DNA of 64,000 nt, taken from Nonomuraea angiospora. GTDB taxonomy: Bacteria > Actinomycetota > Actinomycetes > Streptosporangiales > Streptosporangiaceae. This document shows, one piece after another, positions 63,251 through 64,000 of the stretch. The stretch spans positions 7,564,001 to 7,628,000 of the forward strand of contig NZ_JADBEK010000001.1 of assembly GCF_014873145.1 (NCBI RefSeq), read 5' to 3'. How positions within the stretch are numbered: position 1 is the stretch's first letter; each line of letters begins with the position of its first letter. A program made the position numbers and the translations under genes. The notes under the pieces are model-generated. The model did not search any database. It saw nothing but the letters and a program-made list of their open reading frames with translations, and was not told the DNA's origin.

Positions 63251-64000
63251 ATGCGCGCGATCGTCCTGACGGAAAAGGGCGGCCCCGAACGGCTCGAAGT
63301 CGCGGACCTGCCGCGCCCCAGCCCTGGCGAGGGCCAGGTCCTCATCCGCACCCAGGCCGTGGGCGTCAGCTACGCCGAGACGCAGATCCGGGCGGGGACG
63401 CTGCCGTTTCCGCTGCCGCTGCCCGCCGTGATCGGCGCGGAGGCGGCCGGCGAGGTGGTCGAGGTCGGCGAAGGGGTGGACGCCAAGCTGCTCGGGAGCA
63501 CGATCGTGGGGGTCACCGGCGGCCTCGGCTCGTACGCCGAGTACGCCGCGCTCCCGGCCGCCATGACGGTCCCGGTGCCGGACGGCGTGACACCGGACCA
63601 GGCGCTGGCCGCGGGGGCGCCCGGCGCGATAGCCCTGGCCCTGCTGCACAAGGCGCGCCTCGCCGGCGGGGAGACCGTGCTCGTCGAGGCGGGCAGCAGC
63701 TCGGTCGGGACGTACCTGGTGCGGCACGCGAAGGAGTTCGGGGCCGGGCGGGTGGTCGCCACCGCCGGCTCGGCCGCCAAGCGGGACCGGACCGCCGAGC
63801 TGGGGGCCGACCTCGTGCTCGACCACGGCCCGGCCGGCTGGCCCGGTGAGCTGCCCGAGGTGGACGTGGTGTTCGAGGCCATCGGCGGCACGACGGCCAG
63901 GCGGGTGCTCGACCACCTCACCCCCGGCACCGGCCGGATGCTGTACTACGGGATGCTGACCGGGGAGCCCGCCGCCGTCACGGCCGCCGACCTCATGGAG
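63251..64000 (+). CDS. zinc-independent quinone oxidoreductase (MDR family), 5' part
   Basis: The first 250 residues of an NADPH:quinone reductase, running off the right edge. The GroES-like N-terminal domain has MRAIVLTEKGGPERLEV and GVSYAETQIRAGTLPFPLPL. The Rossmann part shows VLVEAGSSSVGTYLVRHAKE and VVATAGSAAKRD. It is a distant paralog of 49890-50813. ATG 63251 has AGAGGAG upstream. It is probably repressed by the divergent TetR through two operators in the gap. The C-terminus is outside the window. Confidence 0.93.
   Translation, partial: MRAIVLTEKGGPERLEVADLPRPSPGEGQVLIRTQAVGVSYAETQIRAGTLPFPLPLPAVIGAEAAGEVVEVGEGVDAKLLGSTIVGVTGGLGSYAEYAALPAAMTVPVPDGVTPDQALAAGAPGAIALALLHKARLAGGETVLVEAGSSSVGTYLVRHAKEFGAGRVVATAGSAAKRDRTAELGADLVLDHGPAGWPGELPEVDVVFEAIGGTTARRVLDHLTPGTGRMLYYGMLTGEPAAVTAADLME

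Overview
This window reads as chromosomal DNA from a high-GC actinomycete. Nearly every gene has strong third-position GC bias, GTG and TTG starts are common, several promoters look leaderless, and there are many TetR, MarR, PadR and ECF regulators. A DUF3073 protein, an LCP protein, an F420-reductase-like protein, a CU044_5270-like protein and DUF6220 proteins point to Actinomycetia, probably Streptosporangiales (Nonomuraea-like); the exact genus is inference. About 64 protein genes and three gene remnants are supported. I see no rRNA, tRNA, CRISPR array, insertion sequence or phage gene.

Layout. 1-2.4 kb: an ECF sigma factor, a membrane protein and a subtilisin-like protease in a 4-bp-overlapping operon. 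2.6-6.4 kb: threonine dehydratase ilvA, an Ohr remnant, a secreted beta-propeller and an XRE-type regulator. 6.4-12.4 kb: two SDR oxidoreductases with MarR and TetR regulators, a SpoIIE-type phosphatase, a DMT transporter and a cupredoxin remnant. 12.4-13.9 kb: an ECF41 sigma factor divergent from a DUF6220 membrane protein, sharing mirror-image promoters. 13.9-18.7 kb: Ser/Thr kinase, CHRD protein, cupredoxin and a CBM2-bearing sugar dehydrogenase. 18.8-26.5 kb: two DUF418 membrane proteins, a methyltransferase, a zinc-type ArsR/CDF efflux operon, a DUF4097 lipoprotein, an alpha/beta hydrolase and a patatin. 26.6-31.8 kb: a PL8 polysaccharide lyase, an Lrp remnant, a WGR/propeller protein and a secreted beta-helix protein. 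32-38 kb: an anti-sigma-type ATPase, a lone molybdenum hydroxylase large subunit and a three-gene operon of AhpD-like protein, DUF6220 protein and multicopper oxidase. 38-43 kb: a two-component system, a sulfite-oxidase-like operon and an LCP protein. 43-50.8 kb: redox, P450 and regulatory genes, menB and an APH-type kinase. 50.9-58.7 kb: an operon of NfeD/YqiJ-like protein, flotillin and a giant AAA ATPase. 58.7-64 kb: MarR/monooxygenase, DapA-like/LysR and TetR/quinone oxidoreductase pairs.

How the genes work together. Most of the window is built of divergent regulator/target pairs, and the intergenic gaps usually hold dyads that look like the operators. Two points stand out. DUF6220 proteins occur once beside an ECF41 sigma factor and once between an AhpD-like protein and a copper oxidase, suggesting a shared redox membrane module. 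The flotillin/AAA operon looks like an uncharacterised membrane-scaffold system, and its ATPase gene carries an embedded near-perfect parS site, which may place this window in the origin-proximal part of the chromosome.
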